Shown one piece after another: positions 26,352 through 36,937 of a stretch of 64,000 bases of DNA. The position numbers and the translations under genes were made by a program. The first letter of the stretch is position 1, and every line of letters begins with the position of its first letter. A model generated the notes under the pieces. The model saw only the letters and a list, made by a program, of their open reading frames with translations, made no database searches and was not told the origin of the DNA. The stretch is from CAVSMC01 sp963728935 (GTDB taxonomy: Bacteria > Pseudomonadota > Gammaproteobacteria > Burkholderiales > Casimicrobiaceae). The stretch covers positions 1,984,001-2,048,000 of the forward strand of contig CAVSMC010000001.1 of NCBI GenBank assembly GCA_963728935.1, given 5' to 3'.

Positions 26352-27388
26352 ATGACAGACGGTGCGCAACGCATGACTGGGAACATGATTCGCGCAGCAG
26401 CGCTACTTGCATTGGCCGTTGTCGTGGCGGTGATCATGACCGTCGAACTGCGTGAGCCTCGTGAGAATCCGGTTGCGCGCGCCGCGCAAGAACCGATCGT
26501 CTTACTCGTCGAAGAGAAGGATGCGACCATCCAGTACAACGAGCCCGACGGACCACCGCCCGCGCGCTTCACCAAACCGCAGGAGTACATGTTTCCTGGC
26601 GAGCGGATCAATTGGCAGTATCGCGGCATCGACTCCGACGAGCCTGCGACCCTTGGGGCACTCGTCGACGAGCTCAAGCCCAAGGTCGTCGTGCTCCTGA
26701 ACGAGAGCTTTCTGCTCGCGCTCGAAAGCAGGCGATTCCCATGTAGCTTTGTCGTGCCGTCGGCACTTCCGAAATCGAGCATAGAGCGCCTGTACGCGGA
26801 ACACCGCAAACGCAACGAGATTGCGTTCATCTCCTGGTATTCGGTCGCGCATCCCAAGCTGATCGATCATCTCGCCGCCATAAGAGCCCCGCGGCCCTTG
26901 CATCGAATCCTGGCGTTTTTCGATTCCGAGCTCGTTGCGGCTGGTGTCGACGGTCTATTCGTGGAAACGGCACGTCGACGCCACGTAGATGTGGTAGTTC
27001 GGACCTACGAGCGCTTCTCGGACTTCGAACGCGAATTGCGCGCGACGGTACCGGAAGTCAACCCGGATGCCCTGTTCATTCCCGTCACTCATGCGATGGT
27101 CGGGCGATTTGAGGATGCCGCCCGACTCGTAGCGGCAACCGGCTTACCCGCCGCGTACTCGCGCCGCGACCAGGTTCGCGAGGGTGGCCTCATCGCGACG
27201 GATCCACCGCCGTCCGAAATCTACGATCAGATAGCACGCTACGTCTTCTTCGTTCTCCACGGCGTGGAAGCATCCAGGCTCATCGTGGCCGAACCTTCGC
27301 GGCTGGAGACGACGATCAATCTGGACGCGGCGTCCGCGATCGGCATCGAACTACCGTACGAGCTGTTAATGGAAGCGGCCGAGATTCG

Positions 27389-27392
<4 letters not shown>
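26352..27392 (+). CDS. ABC-type substrate-binding-like protein (PF04392-like) with N-terminal anchor
   Basis: This 346-residue protein starts at ATG 26352 (or ATG 26373). One hydrophobic segment, AAALLALAVVVAVIMTVEL, acts as signal anchor or signal peptide. The rest resembles the ABC_sub_bind family of periplasmic proteins, with PDALFIPVTHAMVGRF and the conserved ending GLPAAYSRRDQVREGGLIAT near a ligand pocket, then TINLDAASAIGIELP. No permease or ATPase gene is nearby. The 4-nt overlap with the sensor kinase gene suggests it works as the ligand-binding sensor subunit for that kinase instead of in transport. Confidence 0.82.
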
Positions 27393-29340
<1,948 letters not shown>

Positions 29341-29356
<16 letters not shown>

Positions 29357-29715
29357 TTCTGGTCGTGGAGGACAATTCGGACAGCGCGAAGCTGTTTGTC
29401 GATGTTCTCCCGTTCTACGGATTTCGCGTCCGCCATGCTGCGGACGGCGACGAGGCTCTTCGTCTCGCCCCGCAGTTGCTTCCCGACGTCGTGTTGATGG
29501 ACATCCATTTGCCCGGACGCAACGGGGCGGCGGTGATGCAGGCCATGAAAGAATCGCCGGGGCTCGCAACGACCAAATTCATCGCGATCAGCGCGTCGGT
29601 GATGCCCCAGGATCGCCAGTTCTTTCGCGTGGCCGGATTCGATGACTTCCATGGCAAGCCGATCGACATGACGTCTCTCGTCGAGCAGATTCGAGGTTTG
29701 CTCGCTCGCTCGTGA
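29341..29715 (+). CDS. Single-domain response regulator (CheY-like)
   Basis: This 124-residue protein is a stand-alone receiver domain: acidic pocket Glu10/Asp11, phosphoacceptor Asp54 (LMDIHLPG), Ser84 in ISAS at the Thr/Ser position and Lys106 (FHGKPID). There is no output domain, so it must act by protein contact or in a phosphorelay. It overlaps the kinase gene by 16 nt and is almost certainly its partner. It converges on the alcohol dehydrogenase gene with only 5 bp between stops. Confidence 0.92.
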
Positions 29716-29720
29716 CGCGG

Positions 29721-31031
29721 CTACCAATACCTCATCGCCGCGCCGAACAGCGCTTTCAGATCATCCTTCGACACGTCCTTCGGTGCGTTCTTGATCACGC
29801 GATACTGCGGCTCCGCCCCAGTCGCAAGCGCATCGACGTTACTCGAATCGAATCCGAGCGCCTGTAGCCCGTTCGGCATCTTCGTTGCGCGCATGAGGTC
29901 GATGACGCGCTCGGCAAGCACGTCACCCGAATCGCCGGCGCGCGCGTCGCGCACGTCGGCCCCCAACGTCGCCGCCGCGCTCAAGTGCCGCTCCGGCGAG
30001 CACGCGGCCGTGTAGCGCCACACCGACGGATTGTTGAGCACGACCGCCATCCCATGAGGCACCAAAGTCTTGCCCTCCGGGTAGCCGGGCACGTGCCAAT
30101 CCTTGGTCAAGCCCGATACCGCGTACGACAAGCCGTGCGGCAGGTGGCACCCCGCCGCATTGAACGCGATCCCAGCGAGCATCGCGGCGTACATCATCTC
30201 GGTGCGCGCCTCGATGTCCGATGCATCGTCGACCGCGCGAACGAGAAACTTCCCGACGCTGCGCAGCGCCTCGGCCGCGAGCAGGTCCGAAAACGGATTG
30301 GCGCCCTGCGACACCGGCCGATTGACGCCCTGCGCGGGATTGAGCCGCCTCGGATACGCGCGGGCCGTCAGCGCCTCGAGCGCATGGCTCATGCAGTCGA
30401 AGCCGGTGGATGCGACGGTGTAACGCGGCAAAGACCGCGCCGTATCGGGATCGATCAGCGCGACCGTCGGAATCAGGCGCCGCGAAATGAGCCCGGTCTT
30501 CGCGTTGAGCGAGCGCAGCGTGAAGATGGCGATGCCGGTCGTCTCGGAGCCGGTGCCGGATGTCGTCGGGCACGCGATATGCGGCTTGAGCACTGCCGGC
30601 ACCTTCTGACCCGCGCCGATCGGCGCGTTCACGTAGGTCATGAACTCGGCCGGATGCGACGCGTACAAATTGGCCGCCTTGCACGTGTCCATGACGGATC
30701 CGCCGCCGACCGAGACGTAGCCGTCGAAGCGACCTTCGGCGGCGAAGCGCGCGGCGTGCTGCAGCGATTCGTCGGTCGGCTCGATCACGACTTCGTCGTA
30801 TACGGCAACATCGACGCCGGCGCCGCGTAACGACGCGAGGACCTCGGCCACATGCTCCCCCGGGCGCAATCGCGCGTCGGTGAAGAGCGCAACGCGCTTC
30901 AACCCGAGCTCCTGCGCATTCGGACCCGCCTCGGCGAGCACGCCCGATCCGAACGTGAAGGTCGGAAATCCTACGGTGAAGCCGCGGTCGCTGCCTTCCA
31001 GGGCGGCGAAATCGGCATGACAGCAACCCAT
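29721..31031 (-). CDS. Iron-containing alcohol dehydrogenase, hydroxyacid-oxoacid transhydrogenase type
   Basis: This 436-residue protein of the group III Fe-ADH family starts at ATG 31031 with GGAGGAG upstream. The nucleotide-binding GGGSVMDTCKAANL and the PTTSGTGSETTGIAIF loop are clear. Metal-ligand histidines lie in FDCMSHALEALTA, CHLPHGLSY and PHGMAVVL. The overall pattern, beginning FTVGFPTFTFGSGVLAEAG with an insert RLNPAQGVNRPVSQGANP, matches hydroxyacid-oxoacid transhydrogenases, which oxidise 4-hydroxybutyrate while reducing 2-oxoglutarate. The assignment to this subgroup is by resemblance. Confidence 0.88.
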   Translation of the reverse strand: MGCCHADFAALEGSDRGFTVGFPTFTFGSGVLAEAGPNAQELGLKRVALFTDARLRPGEHVAEVLASLRGAGVDVAVYDEVVIEPTDESLQHAARFAAEGRFDGYVSVGGGSVMDTCKAANLYASHPAEFMTYVNAPIGAGQKVPAVLKPHIACPTTSGTGSETTGIAIFTLRSLNAKTGLISRRLIPTVALIDPDTARSLPRYTVASTGFDCMSHALEALTARAYPRRLNPAQGVNRPVSQGANPFSDLLAAEALRSVGKFLVRAVDDASDIEARTEMMYAAMLAGIAFNAAGCHLPHGLSYAVSGLTKDWHVPGYPEGKTLVPHGMAVVLNNPSVWRYTAACSPERHLSAAATLGADVRDARAGDSGDVLAERVIDLMRATKMPNGLQALGFDSSNVDALATGAEPQYRVIKNAPKDVSKDDLKALFGAAMRYW

Positions 31032-31226
31032 CTGGAACTCCTCCGCCCGCTTGTGCCGAACGCGGGAAGTTTAGCGAAAAAGCGCGCTGGTCACGCGCAG
31101 GCGAGCCGAGACTCGCATTTTGTGCGTTTTGGGTCAGCGCCGGTGATCGCGGCGTCGGCGCGGTTCACTTTGCAATCAGTCGGTTAGGGCGTCCGGCTGG
31201 CCGAGCGGCGGCCTCGGGCACGCTGT

Positions 31227-31256
31227 TTGACAGCCAACGCCATAAATTGCTAGAAT
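31227..31256 (+). promoter_or_regulatory. Sigma70 promoter of the tRNA-tuf operon
   Basis: A consensus -35 TTGACA (31227-31232), an 18-bp spacer and -10 TAGAAT (31251-31256) end 13 bp before tRNA-Tyr. It should drive the tRNAs and probably tuf. Confidence 0.85.
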
Positions 31257-31269
31257 CGCATGTTTCGTC

Positions 31270-31354
<85 letters not shown>

Positions 31355-31460
31355 TTCAGGAATCCGGAGACAGGGGTGGGCAATCCAAAGGCCGCCGCGT
31401 CTCCTCCGGTTACCCCGACGTTTCTGCCGATACCTGTACCTGACTCTTACAGCCTGAAAC

Positions 31461-31534
31461 GCGGGTGTAGCTCAATGGTAGAGCAGAAGCCTTCCAAGCT
31501 TACGACGAGGGTTCGATTCCCTTCACCCGCTCCA
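31461..31534 (+). tRNA. tRNA-Gly (TCC)
   Basis: A 74-nt tRNA with acceptor arms GCGGGTG and CACCCGC, anticodon TCC at 31493-31495, T-arm GGGTTCGATTCCC and an encoded CCA. It lies 106 bp after tRNA-Tyr. Confidence 0.97.
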
Positions 31535-31561
31535 AATGGCAGAGCTAGCGCACCCGACTTT

Positions 31562-31636
<75 letters not shown>

Positions 31637-31643
31637 GGGAAGA

Positions 31644-32941
<1,298 letters not shown>

Positions 32942-33026
32942 GTGAACGCAAAGCGCGCCTGGAAACACAAGGCTTGGTCTTTGGAAAGAGAGCGGGAGCG
33001 CTCGGTTTTTCGAAACGGCGGTTCTG

Positions 33027-33100
33027 CGCCGAAGGATCCGGCTTTGCCGGGCCTTCGGCGGAAGACTAATCGGACAAAAGTAGGTTTTCACTTTTGTCCG
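33027..33100 (-). promoter_or_regulatory. Two-hairpin element, copy B, in inverted orientation
   Basis: Read on the minus strand, this is hairpin 1 (CGGACAAAAGT/ACTTTTGTCCG, loop GAAAACCT; 33071-33100) followed by hairpin 2 (CGCCGAAGG/CCTTCGGCG, 16-nt loop; 33027-33060). Compared with the other copies, the base of stem 1 reads GGAC/GTCC, a compensated change. It lies between tuf and tRNA-Trp, pointing toward tuf, so on the sense transcript the order of hairpins is reversed. Confidence 0.75.
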
Positions 33101-33110
33101 CTGGACAAAT

Positions 33111-33186
33111 AGGCCAGTAGCTCAATTGGCAGAGCGGCGGTCTCCAAAACCGCAGGTTGGGGGTTCGATTCCCTCCTGGCCTGCCA
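33111..33186 (+). tRNA. tRNA-Trp (CCA)
   Basis: A 76-nt tRNA with acceptor arms AGGCCAG and CTGGCCT, anticodon CCA at 33144-33146, T-arm GGGGTTCGATTCCC and an encoded CCA. It sits between tuf and secE, the standard position in proteobacteria. Confidence 0.97.
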
Positions 33187-33208
33187 CGATGCAGGCGGTA
33201 ATGGAAGC

Positions 33209-33562
33209 ATGATGGTCGACAGAATCAAGATCGCGCTGGCGGTGGCATGCGTCGTCGCGGGCGTTTGGGGTTATTACTACTTCTCCGACACGGCGCTCGT
33301 GCTGCGCGTGCTGATGGTGCTGGGCGGGCTCGTCGCGGCGGGCGTCGTCGCGTACCTGTCGCAGCCCGGCAAGGAGTTCTTCACATTCGCGCAGGAAGCG
33401 TGGCAGGAAGCGGGCCGCGTGTCGTGGCCGACGCGCAAGGAGACCGTGCAGACGACGGCGATCGTGTTCGGCTTTGTCGTGCTGATGGCGCTGTTCCTGT
33501 TCGCCATCGACCAGAGCCTCGCCTGGATCGTGCGGCTGCTGACCGGACGGGCCGAAGGATGA
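33209..33562 (+). CDS. secE: Preprotein translocase subunit SecE
   Basis: This 117-residue inner-membrane protein has three helices (two N-terminal plus the essential third), as in gamma/betaproteobacteria. The conserved cytoplasmic segment EAWQEAGRVSWPTRKETVQT precedes the last helix. SecE clamps SecY in the export channel. It starts ATG-ATG at 33209 and overlaps nusG by 4 nt (ATGA). Confidence 0.97.
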   Translation: MMVDRIKIALAVACVVAGVWGYYYFSDTALVLRVLMVLGGLVAAGVVAYLSQPGKEFFTFAQEAWQEAGRVSWPTRKETVQTTAIVFGFVVLMALFLFAIDQSLAWIVRLLTGRAEG

Positions 33563-34092
33563 GCAAGCGCTGGTACGTCGTGCACGCGTATTCCGGCTTC
33601 GAGAAGAGCGTGCAGCGCGCGCTGACCGAGCGGATCAAGCGCTCGGATCTCGCCGACCAGTTCGGCCAGATCCTAGTGCCGGTCGAGGAAGTCGTCGAGA
33701 TGAAAGGCGGCCAGAAGGCGATCTCGGAGCGAAAATTCTTCCCCGGTTACGTGCTCGTCGAGATGGAAATGACCGACGACACGTGGCATCTGGTGAAGAG
33801 CACGCCCAAGGTGACCGGATTCGTCGGCGGTACGGCCAACAAGCCGACGCCGATTTCGCAGAAGGAAGTCGATTCGATCCTGCAGCAGGTGCAGGAAGGC
33901 GTCGAGAAGCCGCGGCCGAAGGTGCTGTTCGAGCTCGGCGAGGCGGTGCGCGTGAAGGAAGGTCCGTTCACCGATTTTCACGGCAACGTGGAGGACGTGA
34001 ACTACGAAAAGAGCAAGTTGCGCGTCTCGGTGACGATCTTCGGTCGCTCGACGCCGGTGGAGCTGGATTTCAGTCAGGTAGAAAAGGCGTAG
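33559..34092 (+). CDS. nusG: Transcription termination/antitermination factor NusG
   Basis: This 177-residue protein begins MSKRWYVVHAYSGFEKSVQ, the NGN domain that binds RNA polymerase. It has PVEEVVEMKGGQKAISERKF and FFPGYVLVEMEM, and a C-terminal KOW domain (GEAVRVKEGPFTDFHGNVED) that contacts Rho or ribosomal protein S10. Translation is coupled to secE. Confidence 0.98.
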   Translation: MSKRWYVVHAYSGFEKSVQRALTERIKRSDLADQFGQILVPVEEVVEMKGGQKAISERKFFPGYVLVEMEMTDDTWHLVKSTPKVTGFVGGTANKPTPISQKEVDSILQQVQEGVEKPRPKVLFELGEAVRVKEGPFTDFHGNVEDVNYEKSKLRVSVTIFGRSTPVELDFSQVEKA

Positions 34093-34097
34093 TGGTC

Positions 34098-34170
34098 GTC
34101 GTCCCCGCGAACGCGGGGACCCAGCGTCGTTCGATGAAAGTCGCTGGATTCCGTTCGCGGGAATGACGGT
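34098..34170. repeat. dRS3-like inverted repeats between nusG and rplK
   Basis: CCCCGCGAACGCGGGG (about 34102-34117) forms a near-perfect hairpin. It is followed by a second, partial unit ending in TTCGCGGGAATGACGG. The sequence matches the cluster at 0.8-1.0 kb. The first hairpin lies just after nusG and may attenuate transcription into rplK. Confidence 0.75.
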
Positions 34171-34222
34171 GTGAATATGGGGAGGGCGCATCGGCGTCCG
34201 TTAGCACCCACAGGAGAGTGAG

Positions 34223-34657
34223 ATGGCAAAGAAAGTCGTCGGATACATCAAGCTGCAGGTGCCGGCGGGCAAGGCGAATCCGAGCCCGCCGATCGGCCCC
34301 GCGCTCGGCCAGCGCGGTCTGAACATCATGGAATTCTGCAAGGCGTTCAACGCGCAGACGCAGAAGGTGGAGCCGGGCCTGCCGATCCCGGTCGTCATCA
34401 CGGCGTACGCGGACAAGAGCTTCACGTTCGTGATGAAGACGCCGCCTGCAACGGTGCTAATCAAGAAGGCTGCGAAAGTCGACAAGGGCAGCAGCAAGCC
34501 GCACACGGACAAGGTGGGCAAGCTCACGCGCGCGCAGGCCGAGGAGATCGCGAAGACGAAGATGCCCGATCTCACCGCCGCCGACCTCGACGCCGCCGTT
34601 CGCACCGTCGCCGGCAGCGCCCGCAGCATGGGCATCACCGTCGAAGGAGTTAAGTGA
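34223..34657 (+). CDS. rplK: 50S ribosomal protein L11
   Basis: This 144-residue protein binds the GTPase centre of 23S rRNA. It has the conserved KLQVPAGKANPSPPIGPALG near the N-terminus and the C-terminal rRNA-binding GSARSMGITVEGVK. SD is GGAGAG before ATG 34223. It is followed directly by rplA. Confidence 0.99.
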   Translation: MAKKVVGYIKLQVPAGKANPSPPIGPALGQRGLNIMEFCKAFNAQTQKVEPGLPIPVVITAYADKSFTFVMKTPPATVLIKKAAKVDKGSSKPHTDKVGKLTRAQAEEIAKTKMPDLTAADLDAAVRTVAGSARSMGITVEGVK

Positions 34658-34659
34658 TC

Positions 34660-35382
34660 ATGGCCACCGAAAAGCAACCGAAGCTTTCGAAGCGGATGAA
34701 GACGGTGTGCGCGAAGGTGAACCACGGCAAGGCGTATCCGGTGGACGAGGCGCTGAAACTCGTCAAGGAAACCGCGGTCGCGAAGTTCGACGAGTCGGTT
34801 GACGTGGCGGTGAACCTCGGCGTCGACGCGAAGAAGTCCGATCAAACGGTCCGCGGCTCGGTCGTGCTGCCGGCGGGCACGGGCAAGAAGGTGCGCGTCG
34901 CCGTGTTCACGCAAGGTGACAAGCAGAAGGTCGCGCAGGATGCCGGCGCCGACATCGTCGGCTTCGACGACCTTGCCGCGAAGGTCAAGGAAGGCTTCAT
35001 GGATTTCGACGTCGTCATCGCCTCGCCCGACGCGATGAAGGTCGTCGGCCAGCTCGGCCAGATCCTCGGTCCGCGCGGCCTGATGCCGAACCCGAAGGTC
35101 GGTACGGTCACGCCGGACGTCGCCACTGCGGTGAAGAACGCGAAGGCCGGTCAGGTCCAGTACCGCACCGACAAAGGCGGCATCGTCCAATGCACGATCG
35201 GCCGTGCGTCGTTCGCGCCCGAGCAGCTCAAGACGAACCTCCTCGCGCTGATCGAAGCGTTGAACAAGGCGAGGCCGCAGGGAACGAAGGGCATCTTTTT
35301 GAAGAAGGTCAGCGTCTCGAGCACGATGGGCGCGGGCGTGCGGGTCGACACCGCCACGCTGACTCAACAGGCCGTCGCATAA
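34660..35382 (+). CDS. rplA: 50S ribosomal protein L1
   Basis: This 240-residue L1-stalk protein represses its own operon in many bacteria. Motifs include VDVAVNLGVDAKKSDQTVRG, LGPRGLMPNPKVGTV and GVRVDTATL at the end. The start was set at ATG 34660, 10 nt after GGAG; a GTG at 34654 would add two residues. Confidence 0.98.
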   Translation: MATEKQPKLSKRMKTVCAKVNHGKAYPVDEALKLVKETAVAKFDESVDVAVNLGVDAKKSDQTVRGSVVLPAGTGKKVRVAVFTQGDKQKVAQDAGADIVGFDDLAAKVKEGFMDFDVVIASPDAMKVVGQLGQILGPRGLMPNPKVGTVTPDVATAVKNAKAGQVQYRTDKGGIVQCTIGRASFAPEQLKTNLLALIEALNKARPQGTKGIFLKKVSVSSTMGAGVRVDTATLTQQAVA

Positions 35383-35394
35383 ACGACATAAAGA

Positions 35395-35423
35395 GCGGTG
35401 TGCGAGCTGTTATCGCACACCGC
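35395..35423 (+). terminator. Hairpin after rplA
   Basis: A perfect 11-bp stem (GCGGTGTGCGA / TCGCACACCGC) with a 7-nt loop begins 12 bp after the rplA stop and is followed by GTTTACA, not a T-run. It is probably a processing site or attenuator separating rplKA from rplJL. Confidence 0.55.
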
Positions 35424-35645
35424 GTTTACACGAGAAGTTTTCCCTTGAGGGTCCGGGCGAAACTGCCGGGGGCCGTCAAAGACCGCTGGAGCGCAAGCTC
35501 AAACCAGGCGGAGGGTTCGGAGGTCGGTCGCTGTCACCTGACCTCTGTTACCTGATCCCTGATCCGGCGCAGATGGTGCACCCTCGTACGGGAATGAGAG
35601 TCGCTCCTGGACGAAAGGTCACCGCATCAAAGAAGGAGGTAGACC
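35424..35645 (+). promoter_or_regulatory. rplJ (L10) leader region
   Basis: A 220-nt non-coding leader precedes rplJ, as expected for the L10-L12-autoregulated leader. A short tandem CCTGATC (TTACCTGATCCCTGATCC, near 35550) lies in the middle. The end carries AAGGAGGT, a near-perfect ribosome-binding site. The exact L10-binding fold was not worked out. Confidence 0.55.
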
Positions 35646-36170
35646 TTGGGTCTTAACTTGCAACAGAAGGAAGCGGTAGTAGCGGAAGTCGCGAAGCAGG
35701 TCGCCGGCGCTCAGGCCATCGTAATGGCCGAGAACCGTGGCCTGCCCGTGGCGGCGATGACGCAGCTTCGCGCGAAGGCGCGCGCTTCCGGCGTGTATTT
35801 CCGCGTGGTGAAGAACACGCTGGTGCGCCGGGCGGTTGCCGAAACGGCGTTCGCCCAGCTGGCCGACAAGATGGTCGGCCCGCTCGCGTACGGCATCGGA
35901 CCCGATCCGGTCGCCGTCGCGAAGCTGCTGAACGATTTCGCGAGGGGGCACGAGAAGTTCGTGATCGCGGGTGGTGCGATGCCCGGGCAGGTGATGTCCG
36001 CCAAGGAAGTCACCGCGCTCGCGTCGCTGCCTTCGCGCGAGGAACTGATCGCCAAGCTTCTCGGCACGATGCAGGCGCCGATCGCGAAGTTCGTCCGCAC
36101 GCTTAACGAAGTGCCGTCGAAGTTCGTGCGCACGCTCGCAGCCGTCAGAGACGCGAAGCCCGCCGCTTAA
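35646..36170 (+). CDS. rplJ: 50S ribosomal protein L10
   Basis: This 174-residue base of the L12 stalk begins MGLNLQQKEAVVAEVAKQ and has VMAENRGLPVAAMTQLR. The C-terminal helix recruits L12 dimers. The start codon is TTG, supported by AGGAGGT five bases upstream and by the standard N-terminus. This strong site with a weak start codon fits tight translational control of the stalk proteins. Confidence 0.97.
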   Translation: MGLNLQQKEAVVAEVAKQVAGAQAIVMAENRGLPVAAMTQLRAKARASGVYFRVVKNTLVRRAVAETAFAQLADKMVGPLAYGIGPDPVAVAKLLNDFARGHEKFVIAGGAMPGQVMSAKEVTALASLPSREELIAKLLGTMQAPIAKFVRTLNEVPSKFVRTLAAVRDAKPAA

Positions 36171-36207
36171 CCCTCATCCCCACTTGAAAATTCAGGAGCA
36201 CGACATC

Positions 36208-36588
36208 ATGTCAGCAGTCCAAACCGAAATCCTCGACAAGATCGCCGGAATGACGGTCCTCGAGCTGTCGGACCTCATCAAGGCAATGGAAGAGAAGTTC
36301 GGCGTGTCCGCCGCGGCTGCCGTCGCCGTTGCCGGTCCCGCGGCCGGTGCTGCAGCCGCCGCACCGGCGGAAGAGCAGACCGAGTTCACCGTCATCCTGT
36401 CCGCGATCGGCGACAACAAGGTCAACGTGATCAAGGCGGTACGCGAGCTCACCAGCCTCGGTCTGAAGGAAGCGAAGGACCTCGTCGACGGCGCCCCGAA
36501 GCCCGTGAAGGAGGCCGTGTCGAAGGCCGACGCCGAGGCGGCGAAGAAGAAGCTCGAAGATGCCGGCGCCAAGGTCGAAGTGAAGTAA
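36208..36588 (+). CDS. rplL: 50S ribosomal protein L7/L12
   Basis: This 126-residue stalk protein has the N-terminal dimerisation helix (IAGMTVLELSDLIKAMEEKF), an Ala-rich hinge (AAAAVAVAGPAAGAAAAAPA) and the C-terminal domain that stimulates factor GTPases (AIGDNKVNVIKAVRELTSLG, LKEAKDLVDG). It starts at ATG 36208 after AGGAG. Confidence 0.98.
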   Translation: MSAVQTEILDKIAGMTVLELSDLIKAMEEKFGVSAAAAVAVAGPAAGAAAAAPAEEQTEFTVILSAIGDNKVNVIKAVRELTSLGLKEAKDLVDGAPKPVKEAVSKADAEAAKKKLEDAGAKVEVK

Positions 36589-36937
36589 GACGGCAGCGGT
36601 GCGAGCCGGCGGGCGACCGCCGGCGTTCGTCGTTGCTTGAACGGTAGTTTTCGGTCTTGAGGCGGGCGGAACCAACGCCCGTCGCTAGAGGCCGAAGCGA
36701 AACGGTCCCGAACGACCGCTTCGCTTCGTCTTCTGATGCGACTGCAGAGGGCAGGCATGGTCGGACGGTCCCGGTGGTGAGGGGACCGTCGTCAGCCAGT
36801 GGTTGGTAGCGGCCAACCGCCAAGCCAGGGCGTGCAACGCGCCCGACGACCAGTCGATGAGCGACCCGGCGCATCTCGTGCGCCTTCGAGACTTCCGGCC
36901 TGTAAGCGGCCGGACTCGCGTGATTCGGAGAAGGTTA
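36589..36937 (+). promoter_or_regulatory. rplL-rpoB intergenic region with two hairpins
   Basis: This 349-bp gap has no gene. At 36605-36624 there is an 8-bp stem (GCCGGCGG/CCGCCGGC) with a GCGA tetraloop just after rplL, probably the partial terminator that lowers rpoBC expression. At 36694-36727 there is a longer hairpin (GAAGCGAAACGGTC / GACCGCTTCGCTTC, one mismatch), which resembles the RNase III processing hairpin found here in enterics. Confidence 0.65.

Noticed and set aside
33071..33100. Ordinary intrinsic terminator of tuf
   Set aside because: No T-run follows, the A/T pairs sit at the loop end of the stem, and the same structure appears upstream of other genes as part of a two-hairpin element.
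35430..35600. Small gene in the rplJ leader
   Set aside because: Frames here have no ribosome-binding site or homology, and the position is the expected untranslated L10 leader.
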